This document shows, piece by piece, positions 46,353 through 55,298 of a stretch of 64,000 nt of DNA. The position numbers were made by a program, and so were the translations under genes. Source of the DNA: Mesorhizobium sp. M1E.F.Ca.ET.045.02.1.1 (GTDB lineage Bacteria > Pseudomonadota > Alphaproteobacteria > Rhizobiales > Rhizobiaceae); NCBI RefSeq assembly GCF_003952485.1, contig NZ_CP034447.1, positions 6,400,501 through 6,464,500 of the forward strand, given 5' to 3'. The notes under the pieces are model-generated. The model was not told the origin of the DNA. It worked only from the letters and a program-made list of their open reading frames with translations, and ran no database searches. Position 1 is the stretch's first letter, and every line of letters begins with the position of its first letter.

Positions 46353-47027
46353 CTATTCCGTCTTCTCGTCCAGCAATCCCGAGATGAAGTCGAACAGGCC
46401 AGGCCGTCTGTCGCGCCGAAGCCGCTCGGCGGTGACGATGGCGCGGACCTCGGCGAAGGCGCGGTCGAGGTCATCGTTGACGATGACGAAATCGTATTCC
46501 TTCCAGTGCTCGATCTCGACGCGGGCATTCTTCAGCCGGGTCTCGATGACCTGCTCCTGGTCCTCGGCGCGGCGCTTCAGGCGCGCTTTCAATTCCTTCA
46601 TCGAGGGCGGCAGGATGAAGATCGAGACGATGTCGGCGCGCATCTTCTCCTTGAGCTGCTGGGCGCCCTGCCAGTCGATGTCGAACAGCATGTCGCGGCC
46701 TTCGGCCAGCGCTATTTCCGCCGGCTCGCGCGGCGTCGCGTAATAGTTGCCATGCACTTCCGCCCATTCCAGCAGCGCGTCGGAATCGCGCAGCCGCTCG
46801 AACTCGCGCATGGTGCGGAAATGGTAGTGGACGCCTTCGATCTCCGAGCCGCGGCGCGGCCTCGTGGTGACGGAGACCGACAGCTCCAGGCTCGAATCGC
46901 TTTCCAGAAGATTGCGCGCGATCGTCGACTTGCCGGCGCCCGACGGCGACGACAGCACCAGCATCAGCCCGCGGCGGCGGATGCGGGATCCCAAATCCCT
47001 CGCAGCCGTCGGCTCCTTGGCAACCAT
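46353..47027 (-). CDS. gmk: Guanylate kinase
   Basis: This 224-residue enzyme starts at ATG 47025-47027 with GGAGTGACGGGA just upstream, 5 bp after the yicC stop. Signatures are the P-loop [36 protein letters not shown] and [15 protein letters not shown]. It phosphorylates GMP to GDP. An in-frame extension to 47129 would overlap yicC and is unlikely. The yicC-gmk pairing is conserved. Confidence 0.95.
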   Translation of the reverse strand: MVAKEPTAARDLGSRIRRRGLMLVLSSPSGAGKSTIARNLLESDSSLELSVSVTTRPRRGSEIEGVHYHFRTMREFERLRDSDALLEWAEVHGNYYATPREPAEIALAEGRDMLFDIDWQGAQQLKEKMRADIVSIFILPPSMKELKARLKRRAEDQEQVIETRLKNARVEIEHWKEYDFVIVNDDLDRAFAEVRAIVTAERLRRDRRPGLFDFISGLLDEKTE

Positions 47028-47032
47028 TCCCG

Positions 47033-47923
47033 TCACTCCAGATTCTGGACCTGTTCGCGAAACTGGTCGACCACCGCCTTGAGCTCCAGCCCGATCGCGG
47101 TCACCGCGGCGGCGTTCGACTTGGAGCACAAGGTATTCGATTCGCGATTGAATTCCTGCGCCAGAAAATCGAGCTTGCGGCCGACGGCGCCGCCGCTGTC
47201 CAGCAACGCACGACCCGATGCGACATGCGTCTTCAACCGGTCGATCTCCTCGAGGATGTCGGCCTTGGTGGCGAGGAACGCTGCTTCCTGATGCAGCCGC
47301 ACCGCGTCGAGATTGGCCGACGCATCCATCAGCAGGCGGACCTGCTCGGCCATGCGTTCACGGATCGCCGCCGGCTCGCGCGACGGGTCGGCCTCGGCCT
47401 TCAGCGTCAGCGCCTCGATGGCGTCGATGTGGCCGGACAACAGCATGCGCAGCGCGGCGCCTTCGCTTCGCCTTGCCTGTTCCAGCCCGGCGAGCGCCGT
47501 CCCCAGCGCCGACAGGATCGCGGCATCGAGGGCAGCCCGCTCCTCCTCCGTCTCGACGGCTTCCGGAATGTCGAGGACGCCGCGCAGCGCAAGCAGTCCG
47601 TCGGCGGTGGCGGGCTGTGTGCCGAACTGCTCCTGCAGGCGCTTGGCAAGGCCCGCCAGATCCTTCAGGAAAGCCTCGTTGACCACCGGCTGCGCCTGCT
47701 GCGCGGCGGCGCGGCCGACGGTCAGCGTCGCCTGGAAATTGCCGCGCGCGAAGCGCTTCTGCACGGTCTGCCGAACAGCGGGTTCCAGCCGGTCGAAGCC
47801 CTGCGGCAGCCTCAGCCTCACCTCGACGCTCTTGCCGTTGACCGATTTCACTTCCCAGGCAATCGACGTGCCGTCGCGTTCAGCGACGGCGCGCGAGAAC
47901 CCGGTCATGCTCTGCACGTCCAT
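47033..47923 (-). CDS. YicC-family endoribonuclease-type protein
   Basis: This 296-residue protein starts at ATG 47921-47923 ([18 protein letters not shown]). It shows the YicC N-terminal pattern ([36 protein letters not shown]) and the DUF1732 C-terminal end ([25 protein letters not shown] split over two pieces, [13 protein letters not shown]). YicC/YloC proteins have been linked to RNA cleavage in E. coli and B. subtilis. The longer upstream open frame has no family similarity and overlaps mltG, so it was not used. Confidence 0.92.
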   Translation of the reverse strand: MDVQSMTGFSRAVAERDGTSIAWEVKSVNGKSVEVRLRLPQGFDRLEPAVRQTVQKRFARGNFQATLTVGRAAAQQAQPVVNEAFLKDLAGLAKRLQEQFGTQPATADGLLALRGVLDIPEAVETEEERAALDAAILSALGTALAGLEQARRSEGAALRMLLSGHIDAIEALTLKAEADPSREPAAIRERMAEQVRLLMDASANLDAVRLHQEAAFLATKADILEEIDRLKTHVASGRALLDSGGAVGRKLDFLAQEFNRESNTLCSKSNAAAVTAIGLELKAVVDQFREQVQNLE

Positions 47924-48077
47924 GATACCTGTCACCCCTGTCGCAGGTCCGGGCGCGATTGCCCGAACGTGCATACCCCATATGACACCCGACCTTCGGC
48001 CAGGCATCGGATATCCCCTCAAAACATGAATACGGCCCGGCGTCAAAGGAGGCGAACAGAACCGGCAAGGCTGCAGC

Positions 48078-49319
48078 CTATTGGGCGGCGTCGCCATTCT
48101 CGCCGCTGTCAGCGCCACTATTGCCACCGTCGGCATTGTCGTCGGGAGCGGCTGGCGCCGTCGTCTGGCCGGAGGCCTTGGCCGCGTCGTCGGCCTGCTT
48201 CTTCTGCTGCGCCCGGTAGCGGGCGACGTTCTGGTTGTGCTCTTCCAGCGTCGCGGCAAAGACATGGCCGCCATTGCCGTCGGCGACGAAATAGAGGTCG
48301 TCGGTCTTCGACGGATTGGCCACTGCCTCCAGCGCCGCGCGGCCCGGATTGGCGATCGGCGTCGGCGGCAGCCCCTTGACCAGATAGGTGTTATAGGGCG
48401 TCTGCTTGTCGATGTCGGACTGGTAGATCGGCCGGTCGGCCGGTTTGCCCTTGCCGCCGAACAGGCCGTAGATGATGGTCGGGTCGGACTGCAGCCGCAT
48501 GCCCTTGGCAAGCCGGTTGAGGAAAACGGCGGCGACGCGCGAGCGCTCATCACCCCTGCCGGTCTCTTTCTCGACGATCGAAGCCAGGACGACGAAGTCC
48601 TCCATGTTGGCGATCGGCAGGTCGGGTGAGCGATGCGCCCAGACGTCCTCGACCAGCTTCTTCTGATCGGCGACCAGCTTGTCGATCATCTGCTGCCTGG
48701 TGGCGCCGCGGGTGAAGCGCAGCGTGTCGGTCGCGATGCTGCCCTCCGGCGGCATGGTCACCGGCATGTCGCCGGTCAGCGCCTCCTGGTCGGCCACACG
48801 CTGCAGCGCCTGCTCGACCGTCAGCCCCTCCGGGATGGTCAGCGAATACATCACCGACTTGCCGCTCTTGAACAGCTCCATGATGTCGCGCATCGAGGCG
48901 CGCGGCTTGATGGCGTATTCGCCGGCCTTCAGCGCAGCGTCATTGCCGGTGGCGCGAACGCCAAGTCTGAAGATTCGCGCATCGCTGACCAGGCCGCGAC
49001 GTTCCAGTTGGTCGGCGATCTCCTGCACGCCGGTATTCGGCTTGACCATGAAGGTGTCGCCGCTGGCGGACGGGCCCGGCTCAACGAAAGCCTGCATGCC
49101 GAAGTAGAGCGCAGCACCCGAGGCGAGAACGAGAAGGATAACCACCGAAAGGAAGAAATTCAGGAACACGACGACCTGGCTGCGCGAGGCGCGGGAGCGT
49201 TTCGACGGCGGCGGGGTGCCGGCCTCGGGCCGCAGGGCCTCGGCGGCTGTCTTGGGCACGATCGGCCCTTGCGTCTGACGCTGTCCGAATTCCCCGCCGT
49301 CGCCCGGATTTGTATTCAT
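48078..49319 (-). CDS. mltG: Endolytic murein transglycosylase MltG
   Basis: This 413-residue protein starts at ATG 49317-49319. It has a cytoplasmic N-terminus, one transmembrane helix (about 48-72, VVVFLNFFLSVVILLVLAS) and a periplasmic YceG domain. The catalytic Glu lies in DFVVLASIVEKETG, with VAAVFLNRLAKGMRLQSDPT following. The C-terminal 60 or so residues are Ala/Asp/Gly-rich and disordered. MltG cuts nascent glycan strands and limits their length. The position between fabF and yicC is typical of Rhizobiales. Confidence 0.93.
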   Translation of the reverse strand: MNTNPGDGGEFGQRQTQGPIVPKTAAEALRPEAGTPPPSKRSRASRSQVVVFLNFFLSVVILLVLASGAALYFGMQAFVEPGPSASGDTFMVKPNTGVQEIADQLERRGLVSDARIFRLGVRATGNDAALKAGEYAIKPRASMRDIMELFKSGKSVMYSLTIPEGLTVEQALQRVADQEALTGDMPVTMPPEGSIATDTLRFTRGATRQQMIDKLVADQKKLVEDVWAHRSPDLPIANMEDFVVLASIVEKETGRGDERSRVAAVFLNRLAKGMRLQSDPTIIYGLFGGKGKPADRPIYQSDIDKQTPYNTYLVKGLPPTPIANPGRAALEAVANPSKTDDLYFVADGNGGHVFAATLEEHNQNVARYRAQQKKQADDAAKASGQTTAPAAPDDNADGGNSGADSGENGDAAQ

Positions 49320-49349
49320 GGCGCCCTACCGTCTGATCTTGCAACGAAT

Positions 49350-49370
49350 CCCCTAGCCGAAGCGTAGGGG
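49350..49370 (-). other. UUCG-type hairpin between fabF and mltG
   Basis: On the minus strand CCCCTA-C-GC-TTCG-GC-TAGGGG folds into a stem with a TTCG tetraloop and one bulge. No T-run follows, so it is not a classical terminator. It lies between the fabF stop and the mltG start in the same transcript and could tune read-through or mRNA processing. Confidence 0.5.
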
Positions 49371-49422
49371 CAAATTTGGCAAAAATGACGGCAAGTGGCT
49401 GACCTGCCGATTTGCTGGCTGC

Positions 49423-50685
49423 TCAGCCATTGTAACGTTGGAAGACGAGCGAGGCGTTGGTGCCGCCGAAGCCGAACGAGTTCGACAGCGCCACATCGAT
49501 CTGGCGCTGGCGCGGCTTGTTCGGCACGAGATCGAGCGCCGTCTCGCGTTCCGGATTGTCGAGGTTGATGGTGGCCGGGGCGATGTTGTCACGGATGGCG
49601 AGGATCGAGAAGATCGCCTCCGCGGCGCCAGCGGCGCCCAGCAAATGGCCGATCGACGACTTGGTCGACGACATCGATATCTTCGAAGCGGCATTGCCGA
49701 CCAGCCGCTCGACGGCGCCGAGCTCGATCGTGTCGGCCATGGTCGAGGTGCCATGCGCGTTGATGTAGTCGACGTCGGCGGGTGAGAGCTTCGCCCGGTT
49801 CAGCGCCGCCGTCATGCAGCGGAACGCGCCGTCGCCGTCCTCGGCCGGAGCGGTGATGTGATAGGCGTCACCGGTCAGCCCATATCCGGTGACCTCGGTA
49901 TAAATCTTGGCGCCACGCGCCTTGGCGTGCTCGAGCTCTTCCAGGATGACGACGCCGGCGCCCTCGCCCATGACGAAGCCGTCGCGGTCGCGGTCATAGG
50001 GACGCGACGCGATTTCGGGCGTGTCGTTGCGCTCGGTGGAGAGCGCCCGGCATGCAGCGAACCCTGCCATGGAGAGCCGCGTGACCGGCGCCTCGGCGCC
50101 GCCTGCCACCATGACGTCGGCGTCGCCCCACATGATCAACCGCGCGGCGTCGCCGATGGCGTGAGCGCCGGTCGAGCAAGCGGTGACGACCGCATGGTTC
50201 GGGCCTTTCAGCCCGTGCCGGATGGAAACCTGGCCGGAGACCAGATTGATGATCTGTCCGGGGATGAAGAACGGGCTGATGCGGCGCGGACCGCGCTCCT
50301 TCAGGATCATCGCGTTCTCCGCGATGCCGTCGATGCCGCCGATGCCGGAACCGATCAGCACGCCGGTAGCGCACTGATCCTCATGCGTCTCGGGCTTCCA
50401 GCCGGAATCGGCCAGAGCCTCGTCGGCGGCCGCGATGCCGTAGAGGATGAAGTCGCCGATCTTGCGCAGTTCCTTCGGCTCGAGCACAGCCTCGGGATTG
50501 AACGTGCCGTTGGAGCCGTCGCCGCGCGGAACGACGTGGGCGATCTTGCAGGCAAGGTCGTCCACCTCGAATTCGGTGACGCGGCGGGCGGCGCTGCGGC
50601 CGGAAAGCAATTCCTTCCAGCTGTGCTCGAAACCCATGCCGAACGGCGAAAGCAGGCCAAGGCCCGTGACGACGACACGCCTCAT
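49423..50685 (-). CDS. fabF: Beta-ketoacyl-ACP synthase II
   Basis: This 420-residue condensing enzyme starts at ATG 50683-50685 (MRRVVVTGLGLLSPFG). The catalytic Cys is in VVTACSTGAHAIGDAAR, the His residues in NAHGTSTMAD and SSIGHLLGAAGAAEA, with the C-terminal NSFGFGGTNASLVF. It elongates acyl-ACP with malonyl-ACP. It lies 34 bp downstream of acpP in the same direction. The length and motifs are complete. Confidence 0.96.
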   Translation of the reverse strand: MRRVVVTGLGLLSPFGMGFEHSWKELLSGRSAARRVTEFEVDDLACKIAHVVPRGDGSNGTFNPEAVLEPKELRKIGDFILYGIAAADEALADSGWKPETHEDQCATGVLIGSGIGGIDGIAENAMILKERGPRRISPFFIPGQIINLVSGQVSIRHGLKGPNHAVVTACSTGAHAIGDAARLIMWGDADVMVAGGAEAPVTRLSMAGFAACRALSTERNDTPEIASRPYDRDRDGFVMGEGAGVVILEELEHAKARGAKIYTEVTGYGLTGDAYHITAPAEDGDGAFRCMTAALNRAKLSPADVDYINAHGTSTMADTIELGAVERLVGNAASKISMSSTKSSIGHLLGAAGAAEAIFSILAIRDNIAPATINLDNPERETALDLVPNKPRQRQIDVALSNSFGFGGTNASLVFQRYNG

Positions 50686-50719
50686 CGCAGGTCCTCCCCG
50701 GTGATGCCCGCGGAAAGCC

Positions 50720-50956
50720 TCAGGCCGAGGCCTTGTCGATATACTTCACGGCATCGCCGACGGTCAGGATGGTCTCGGCGGCGTCGTCCGGAATCTCGAC
50801 GCCGAATTCTTCTTCGAACGCCATGACAAGTTCGACCGTATCGAGGCTGTCCGCGCCCAGATCGTCGATGAAGCTCGCCTGCTCCGTCACTTTGTCGGCA
50901 TCGACGCCGAGATGCTCGATGACGATCTTCTTGACGCGCTCTGCGGTGTCACTCAT
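50720..50956 (-). CDS. acpP: Acyl carrier protein
   Basis: This 78-residue acidic protein starts at ATG 50954-50956. The phosphopantetheine attachment Ser is in [20 protein letters not shown]. It carries fatty-acyl intermediates. In related genomes it follows fabG closely; here about 5.4 kb with an inverted pilus operon intervenes, so it must use its own promoter (see 50989-51017). Confidence 0.97.
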   Translation of the reverse strand: MSDTAERVKKIVIEHLGVDADKVTEQASFIDDLGADSLDTVELVMAFEEEFGVEIPDDAAETILTVGDAVKYIDKASA

Positions 50957-50988
50957 TTGGGCATCCTCGTCTTACATTGTGTTGTCTT

Positions 50989-51017
50989 CGTTAGCGGGCC
51001 GATTGCCGCTAATCAAG
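50989..51017 (-). promoter_or_regulatory. Candidate acpP promoter
   Basis: On the minus strand, CTTGAT (complement of 51012-51017) is followed after 17 nt by CTAACG (complement of 50989-50994), about 33 bp before the acpP start. The -35 is close to the alphaproteobacterial CTTGAC; the -10 is weak. Confidence 0.4.
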
Positions 51018-51157
51018 CTGAAAGATGGTCTTGCGGGAAACGCAACGCCACAGGACCGGTTTTTGCCCGAACCGCCGGGTTGCCGGCCGCATTACACGAA
51101 AAATGGCGGGCGTCCAAGCCGAAATGGCTGTTTTCACAGCCCACCCGACCTTGTTCG

Positions 51158-51276
51158 GAATTCGCCCTGCCGAGTCATATGGTGCAGTTTTCGAGGACCG
51201 GAGCGGCGCGTACCTGCAGCAGGCGAGCACCGGAAGCCAGATAATCGTGGCAGATGACCGGCAGGGTAGAATTATC
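51158..51276. repeat. Approximately 120-bp palindromic intergenic element, copy 2
   Basis: The ends AATTCGCCCTGCC and GGCAGGGTAGAATT are inverted. The inside has GCCGAGTCATATGGTG, TTTTCGAGGACCGGAGCG, GCGAGCACCGGAAG and GCAGATGACCGGCAGG, in the same order as copy 1 at 35116-35235. It lies between acpP and the pilus operon, near the left boundary of the insertion. The following 320 bp (to 51596) are AT-rich with two CTCTAATA boxes (51381, 51404) and no gene. Confidence 0.85.
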
Positions 51277-51567
51277 AACAAGGTCCGTCAGATCATCGCC
51301 ATGCCGCCGTAGGCGGCTTCATCATGGTCATGCAACAAAACCCAAAGGGAGTGTCTCTGCCGATTTCATATTTTATAATACTCTAATACATCATTTTCCA
51401 ACACTCTAATATTGCAGCACAAAAATATCAATGAAAGAGCGAATCAGACTCGAAAGAAAAAGTCTCCTGGAGTTTAGTCGCTCGGCGTCTGTTTCATCGA
51501 AGTGAGCAGATCATGCGGCACAGGCAAAGGTTTCTACACGTCGCAACATAGGTCTTGATTGAAACAT

Positions 51568-51585
51568 TATGCCTACTGTGGCATA
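51568..51585. promoter_or_regulatory. Inverted repeat upstream of the pilus operon
   Basis: TATGCC (51568-51573) and GGCATA (51580-51585) flank a 6-nt centre, just before an AGGAGG ribosome site. It could be an operator or a leader hairpin affecting translation of the short ORF that follows. Confidence 0.4.
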
Positions 51586-51596
51586 GGAGGATATAT

Positions 51597-51632
51597 ATGG
51601 GGCGGGTACTGGCTGCCGGGCTTTCTGGTTGA
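51597..51632 (+). CDS. Possible 11-codon leader peptide
   Basis: ATG 51597 follows AGGAGG (51585-51590) at ideal spacing and encodes MGRVLAAGLSG before TGA at 51630-51632. A second AAAGGAGG overlaps the stop. It lies 27 bp before the first pilus gene. The strong ribosome site makes translation plausible. No known leader-peptide family is recognised and a regulatory role is inference. Confidence 0.35.
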   Translation: MGRVLAAGLSG

Positions 51633-51659
51633 AAGGAGGCCCTGAGGACGGAGCACCGG

Positions 51660-52157
51660 ATGCGCATCCTACCCTTGGCTGCTTCGGCCGTTATCCTGTG
51701 CCAATCATTCCTCGCGGGCCCTGCCGTCGCGGCGGTCGCTACAGGCAACATGACGGTTCGAATCACCATTACGGCCGAATGCAAGGTCCAGACCGCGAGC
51801 GACCTGGATTTCGGCTCGAAAGGCGTCATCGACACCAATGTCGACCAGACCAGCACCATCGGCGTGCAATGCACGTCGGGTCAGACCTACAACGTTGGTC
51901 TGAGTGCCGGCGCCGGCGCCGGCGCGACTGTTGCGGTTCGCAAAATGACCGGGCCGGGCGCTGCCACGGTCAACTATACTCTCTATCGCGATAGCGGGCG
52001 CACCCAGCCGTGGGGGGACACAATCGGCACAGATACGGTCGCCGGGACCGGCACCGGCAATGTCCAGAACCTGACTGTTTATGGGCGAGTGCCACCGCAG
52101 GCAACACCGGCCGCAGGCGTCTACACGGACACGGTTGCGATCACCGTAACCTACTGA
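51660..52157 (+). CDS. Spore-coat-U (SCPU) domain pilin
   Basis: This 165-residue protein has a signal peptide (MRILPLAASAVILCQSFLAG, cleavage near AVA). One SCPU domain follows: ITITAECKVQTASDLDFGSKG, VQCTSGQTYNVGLSAG, VNYTLYRDSGRTQPWGD, LTVYGRVPPQATPAAGVYTD and the C-terminal VAITVTY strand used for donor-strand exchange. It is probably the main shaft subunit of an archaic (Csu-type) chaperone-usher pilus. Chaperone and usher genes follow in the same direction. The start is supported by the signal peptide; ACGGAG lies 6 nt upstream. Confidence 0.88.
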   Translation: MRILPLAASAVILCQSFLAGPAVAAVATGNMTVRITITAECKVQTASDLDFGSKGVIDTNVDQTSTIGVQCTSGQTYNVGLSAGAGAGATVAVRKMTGPGAATVNYTLYRDSGRTQPWGDTIGTDTVAGTGTGNVQNLTVYGRVPPQATPAAGVYTDTVAITVTY

Positions 52158-52178
52158 CCATTCCGACGGAGGAACGAC

Positions 52179-52898
52179 ATGCGACCCTTGCTGTCACGCA
52201 TTGGTGCCGCGGCACTCTTCCTGCTGTGCGCGAGCGTTTCACAGGCAGCCTCTCTCAGAGTAGCCCCGACCAGTCTGGAGCTGATCGCCCCCGACAGCGC
52301 CGCCGTGCTCAATCTGCACAACGATGCCAGGCAGCCGATCAACGTGCAGCTTCGCGTTTTCAGATGGAGTCAGGCGGACGGTGTCGAGAAGCTTGAGCCA
52401 ACCTCGGATGTGGTGGCCAGCCCACCCTCGACGCAACTCGGGCCAAACGCCGACTACGTGGTTCGCATCGTCCGCCCGAGCAAAGCCCCCATACGCTCCG
52501 AGGAGAGCTACCGCGTGCTGGTGGACGAATTGCCCGATCCATCGCGAAGGAAGGCCGGCACGGTCACCCTGGTGCTTCGTTATTCCGTGCCGGTTTTCTT
52601 TCGCAACCCGGACACAAAGGGCCCTGACGTATCGTTCAGCCTGTCGCGGACAGGCCGAAGCCTCGTGCTGACGGCGCGCAACAACGGTGAAAGCCGCCTG
52701 AGGCTGTCCAATGTCAATCTGACGCAAGCCGGCAAAAAGCTTGGAAGCCGCAACGGACTTGTCGGCTACGTGTTGGGCGGCGCCACCATGCAATGGCCGA
52801 TCGGCAGCAGCAGATCGCTGTCCGGAAGCTCTGTCGCGTTGAAGGCACAGAGCGACTTTGGACCATTCAATGCTCCAGTTGCGATCAAAGGGCAGTAG
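52179..52898 (+). CDS. Periplasmic pilus chaperone (PapD-like)
   Basis: This 239-residue protein starts at ATG 52179 behind GGAGGAACG. After a signal peptide (cleavage near SQA-AS) come two Ig-like domains with the PapD patterns SLRVAPTSLELIAPDSAAVL, LRVFRWSQADGVEKL, EESYRVLVDELPDP and SVPVFFRNPD. It holds SCPU subunits in the periplasm until usher delivery. It overlaps the usher gene by about 29 nt. Confidence 0.9.
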   Translation: MRPLLSRIGAAALFLLCASVSQAASLRVAPTSLELIAPDSAAVLNLHNDARQPINVQLRVFRWSQADGVEKLEPTSDVVASPPSTQLGPNADYVVRIVRPSKAPIRSEESYRVLVDELPDPSRRKAGTVTLVLRYSVPVFFRNPDTKGPDVSFSLSRTGRSLVLTARNNGESRLRLSNVNLTQAGKKLGSRNGLVGYVLGGATMQWPIGSSRSLSGSSVALKAQSDFGPFNAPVAIKGQ

Positions 52899-55284
52899 GA
52901 TCGCGATCGTCGTTGCAGGTACTTTTCTTCCTCTCCTGCCGGCGAACGCGCAGGATTCGCAATCCCAAATTGCGGAGCCCGCTCCCGCCCAAACGGAACG
53001 CCGCGACCTTTATCTCGAGGTGTTCATCAATGACGTCTCGACGGAGCTGATCGGCACCTTCACGCAATTGCCTGACGGTGGCTTCGCAGCAACCCCGGAC
53101 GAGCTGACACAGGTCGGCCTGAAGCCGGTAGAGAGCGCTGCAGACGGTAACGGTCTGATCCGGCTGGATCGGCTGCCCGGCGTGTTCTATCGCATCGACG
53201 AAGCAACCCAACGCCTTTACGTCACTACCACGAACGAGGGGCGCGCCGCTCGCATCGTCGACGTTGGCGGGGGTGAGAAAGAAGACCGGATTCAGCCGCA
53301 GTCCGGTTATGGCGCAGTGCTTAATTATTCGCTTTTCGCGAGCTCCAACCAATTGTTCGAAAAGGACGTCGATCTGTTCCAGAGCATCTCGGGCGGCTTC
53401 GACGCACGTCTGTTCAGCCCATTCGGCACGCTCAGCCAGAATTTTATCGCCGGTTATTCGGATGGAGAATTTGGAGGATTTACACGACTCAACACGACCT
53501 GGAGCTACTCCGACCCGAAACGCCTGATGACCTATCGGGTTGGGGATTTCATCTCCGGCGGACTTTCCTGGACGCGGCCCGTCTACCTCGGCGGCATCCA
53601 GGCTGAGCGCAACTTCGCCTTGAGACCCGATCTGGTCACGTTGCCGCTGCCCTCCTTTGGAGGGACCGCGGCCGTACCCTCGACGCTCGAAGTCTACACC
53701 CAGAACGTCCGCACCTACACCGGCAACATCCCGGCCGGCCCCTACCAGATCACCAACCTGCCGGTGTTTGCCGGCGCCGGGGAAGCGCAGGTTGTCCTGA
53801 GGGACAGTCTCGGCCGGGAGACCACAACCAGGCTCCCCTTCTATACGTCCAGCGACATGCTGGGCCAGGGTCTGCTCGATTTCTCGGCAGAGATTGGATT
53901 TCCACGGCGCAATTTCGGCATCGAATCCGACGACTATGACAGCCGAGTGTTTGGCGTCGCCACCGCGCGCTACGGTCTCACCAACTGGCTGACACTTGAG
54001 GGCCATGCAGAGGGCGGCGAAGATTTGATCAATGGCGGAGTTGGCGCTGCCTTTCCGCTTGGACCCTATGGCGCGGCTTCGGTTGCGGTTGCCGGCAGCC
54101 ATCATGGCGGGCGCACCGGCTCGCTTGTGAACGCATCGCTGGAGATGAGCTACGAAGGCTGGTCGATCTACGGCCGAATTCAGCGCGCCTTCGGCGACTA
54201 TGAGGACATCGCCTCGGTGACAGCCGAACCAACGTTTTCCGATGTCGACAATGTTCCGATCTTCAGCGCAGGCGTTCCTCGCGCGATCGACCAGGTCACT
54301 CTCAGCGTTCCGACGCCGCTCGACTTTTCGAGCCTCAATCTCTCCTACACGCATCTCGAAAGTGCCGAAGGCCAGAAGAGCCAGATTGTCGGCCTTTCCT
54401 ACAACCAGCAGATATTCAAACGAAGCAGCCTCTATGCCACGGCTTTTACCGACCTCGAGGATCGCGGCAGTTTCGGTATCTTCGCAGGGGTCTCCATCCC
54501 GTTCGGCGACGATATCACGGCCTCCGCAGGGGTCGAGCAGGGACCTGATGGTCTGAATGTCGTGGCGGACATCGCCAAGTCGGAGCGGCTGGAAGAGGGC
54601 AGCATTGGCTGGCGGGTACGAACCTCGGAAGGCGACACGCCTAACCGTTCGGCCGCGGCGAGCTACCGCTCGCCCTTCGCGCGCTTCGAGGCCGGCGTTC
54701 AACAATACGGCAAGGATGTTCGGGCGACCGCGCAAATGGACGGTGCGATTGCCGTGGCAGGCGGCGGGGTCTTTGCAACCAACCGTATCGACGATGCTTT
54801 CGCCGTCGTCGAGGTCGGTGCGCCCGATGTCGATGTCCAATTCCAGAACCGGCCGGTGGGAAAGACCAATCGGCAAGGGCGTATTCTGGTCCCCGGCCTC
54901 AACTCCTATGAGCCGAACACGGTTTCGATCGACCCCAAGAACCTGCCGGTCGATGCGGATGTTCCGGCCACCAAGGAAGTCGTGATGCCGGCCGATCGCA
55001 GCGGCGTGGTAGTGAAGTTCGGGGTCTCGGAAGCGCCGAAAGCGGCGCTGGTCACCCTGGTCGACAGCAACGGCGAGCCATTGGAGGCCGGCCTGAAAGG
55101 TCGTATCGAAGGTGGCTCGGAAGAGTTCGTCATCGGCTATGACGGTCAAGCCTACATTCGCGGCCTCAACTCCCAGAACGCCGTCGTGGTCGATCGCCTG
55201 GACGGTACCTCATGCCGGGCCGACTTCCCCTACAAGCCCCAGCCAGGTCAGCAGGTGGCAATCAAGGACGTAGCCTGCCGCTGA
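52870..55284 (+). CDS. Outer-membrane fimbrial usher
   Basis: This protein of about 804 residues has a signal sequence (IAIVVAGTFLPLLPANAQ), an N-terminal chaperone-binding domain (RRDLYLEVFINDVSTELIGT), a central barrel with plug (EVYTQNVRTYTGNIPAGPYQ, GAGEAQVVLRDSLGRETT) and C-terminal domains (FQNRPVGKTNRQGRILVPGL). I chose ATG 52870; an in-frame TTG at 52858 is possible. It forms the secretion pore that assembles the pilus. Length is typical of archaic ushers. It is followed 14 bp later by the two-domain SCPU gene. Confidence 0.92.
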   Translation: MLQLRSKGSRIAIVVAGTFLPLLPANAQDSQSQIAEPAPAQTERRDLYLEVFINDVSTELIGTFTQLPDGGFAATPDELTQVGLKPVESAADGNGLIRLDRLPGVFYRIDEATQRLYVTTTNEGRAARIVDVGGGEKEDRIQPQSGYGAVLNYSLFASSNQLFEKDVDLFQSISGGFDARLFSPFGTLSQNFIAGYSDGEFGGFTRLNTTWSYSDPKRLMTYRVGDFISGGLSWTRPVYLGGIQAERNFALRPDLVTLPLPSFGGTAAVPSTLEVYTQNVRTYTGNIPAGPYQITNLPVFAGAGEAQVVLRDSLGRETTTRLPFYTSSDMLGQGLLDFSAEIGFPRRNFGIESDDYDSRVFGVATARYGLTNWLTLEGHAEGGEDLINGGVGAAFPLGPYGAASVAVAGSHHGGRTGSLVNASLEMSYEGWSIYGRIQRAFGDYEDIASVTAEPTFSDVDNVPIFSAGVPRAIDQVTLSVPTPLDFSSLNLSYTHLESAEGQKSQIVGLSYNQQIFKRSSLYATAFTDLEDRGSFGIFAGVSIPFGDDITASAGVEQGPDGLNVVADIAKSERLEEGSIGWRVRTSEGDTPNRSAAASYRSPFARFEAGVQQYGKDVRATAQMDGAIAVAGGGVFATNRIDDAFAVVEVGAPDVDVQFQNRPVGKTNRQGRILVPGLNSYEPNTVSIDPKNLPVDADVPATKEVVMPADRSGVVVKFGVSEAPKAALVTLVDSNGEPLEAGLKGRIEGGSEEFVIGYDGQAYIRGLNSQNAVVVDRLDGTSCRADFPYKPQPGQQVAIKDVACR

Positions 55285-55298
55285 AAACAGGAGAAGAA

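Noticed and set aside
52885..55149. Long minus-strand open frame (about 754 codons) opposite the usher gene
   Set aside because: Shadow frame of a GC-rich gene; no family-like motifs, while the plus strand encodes a clear usher.
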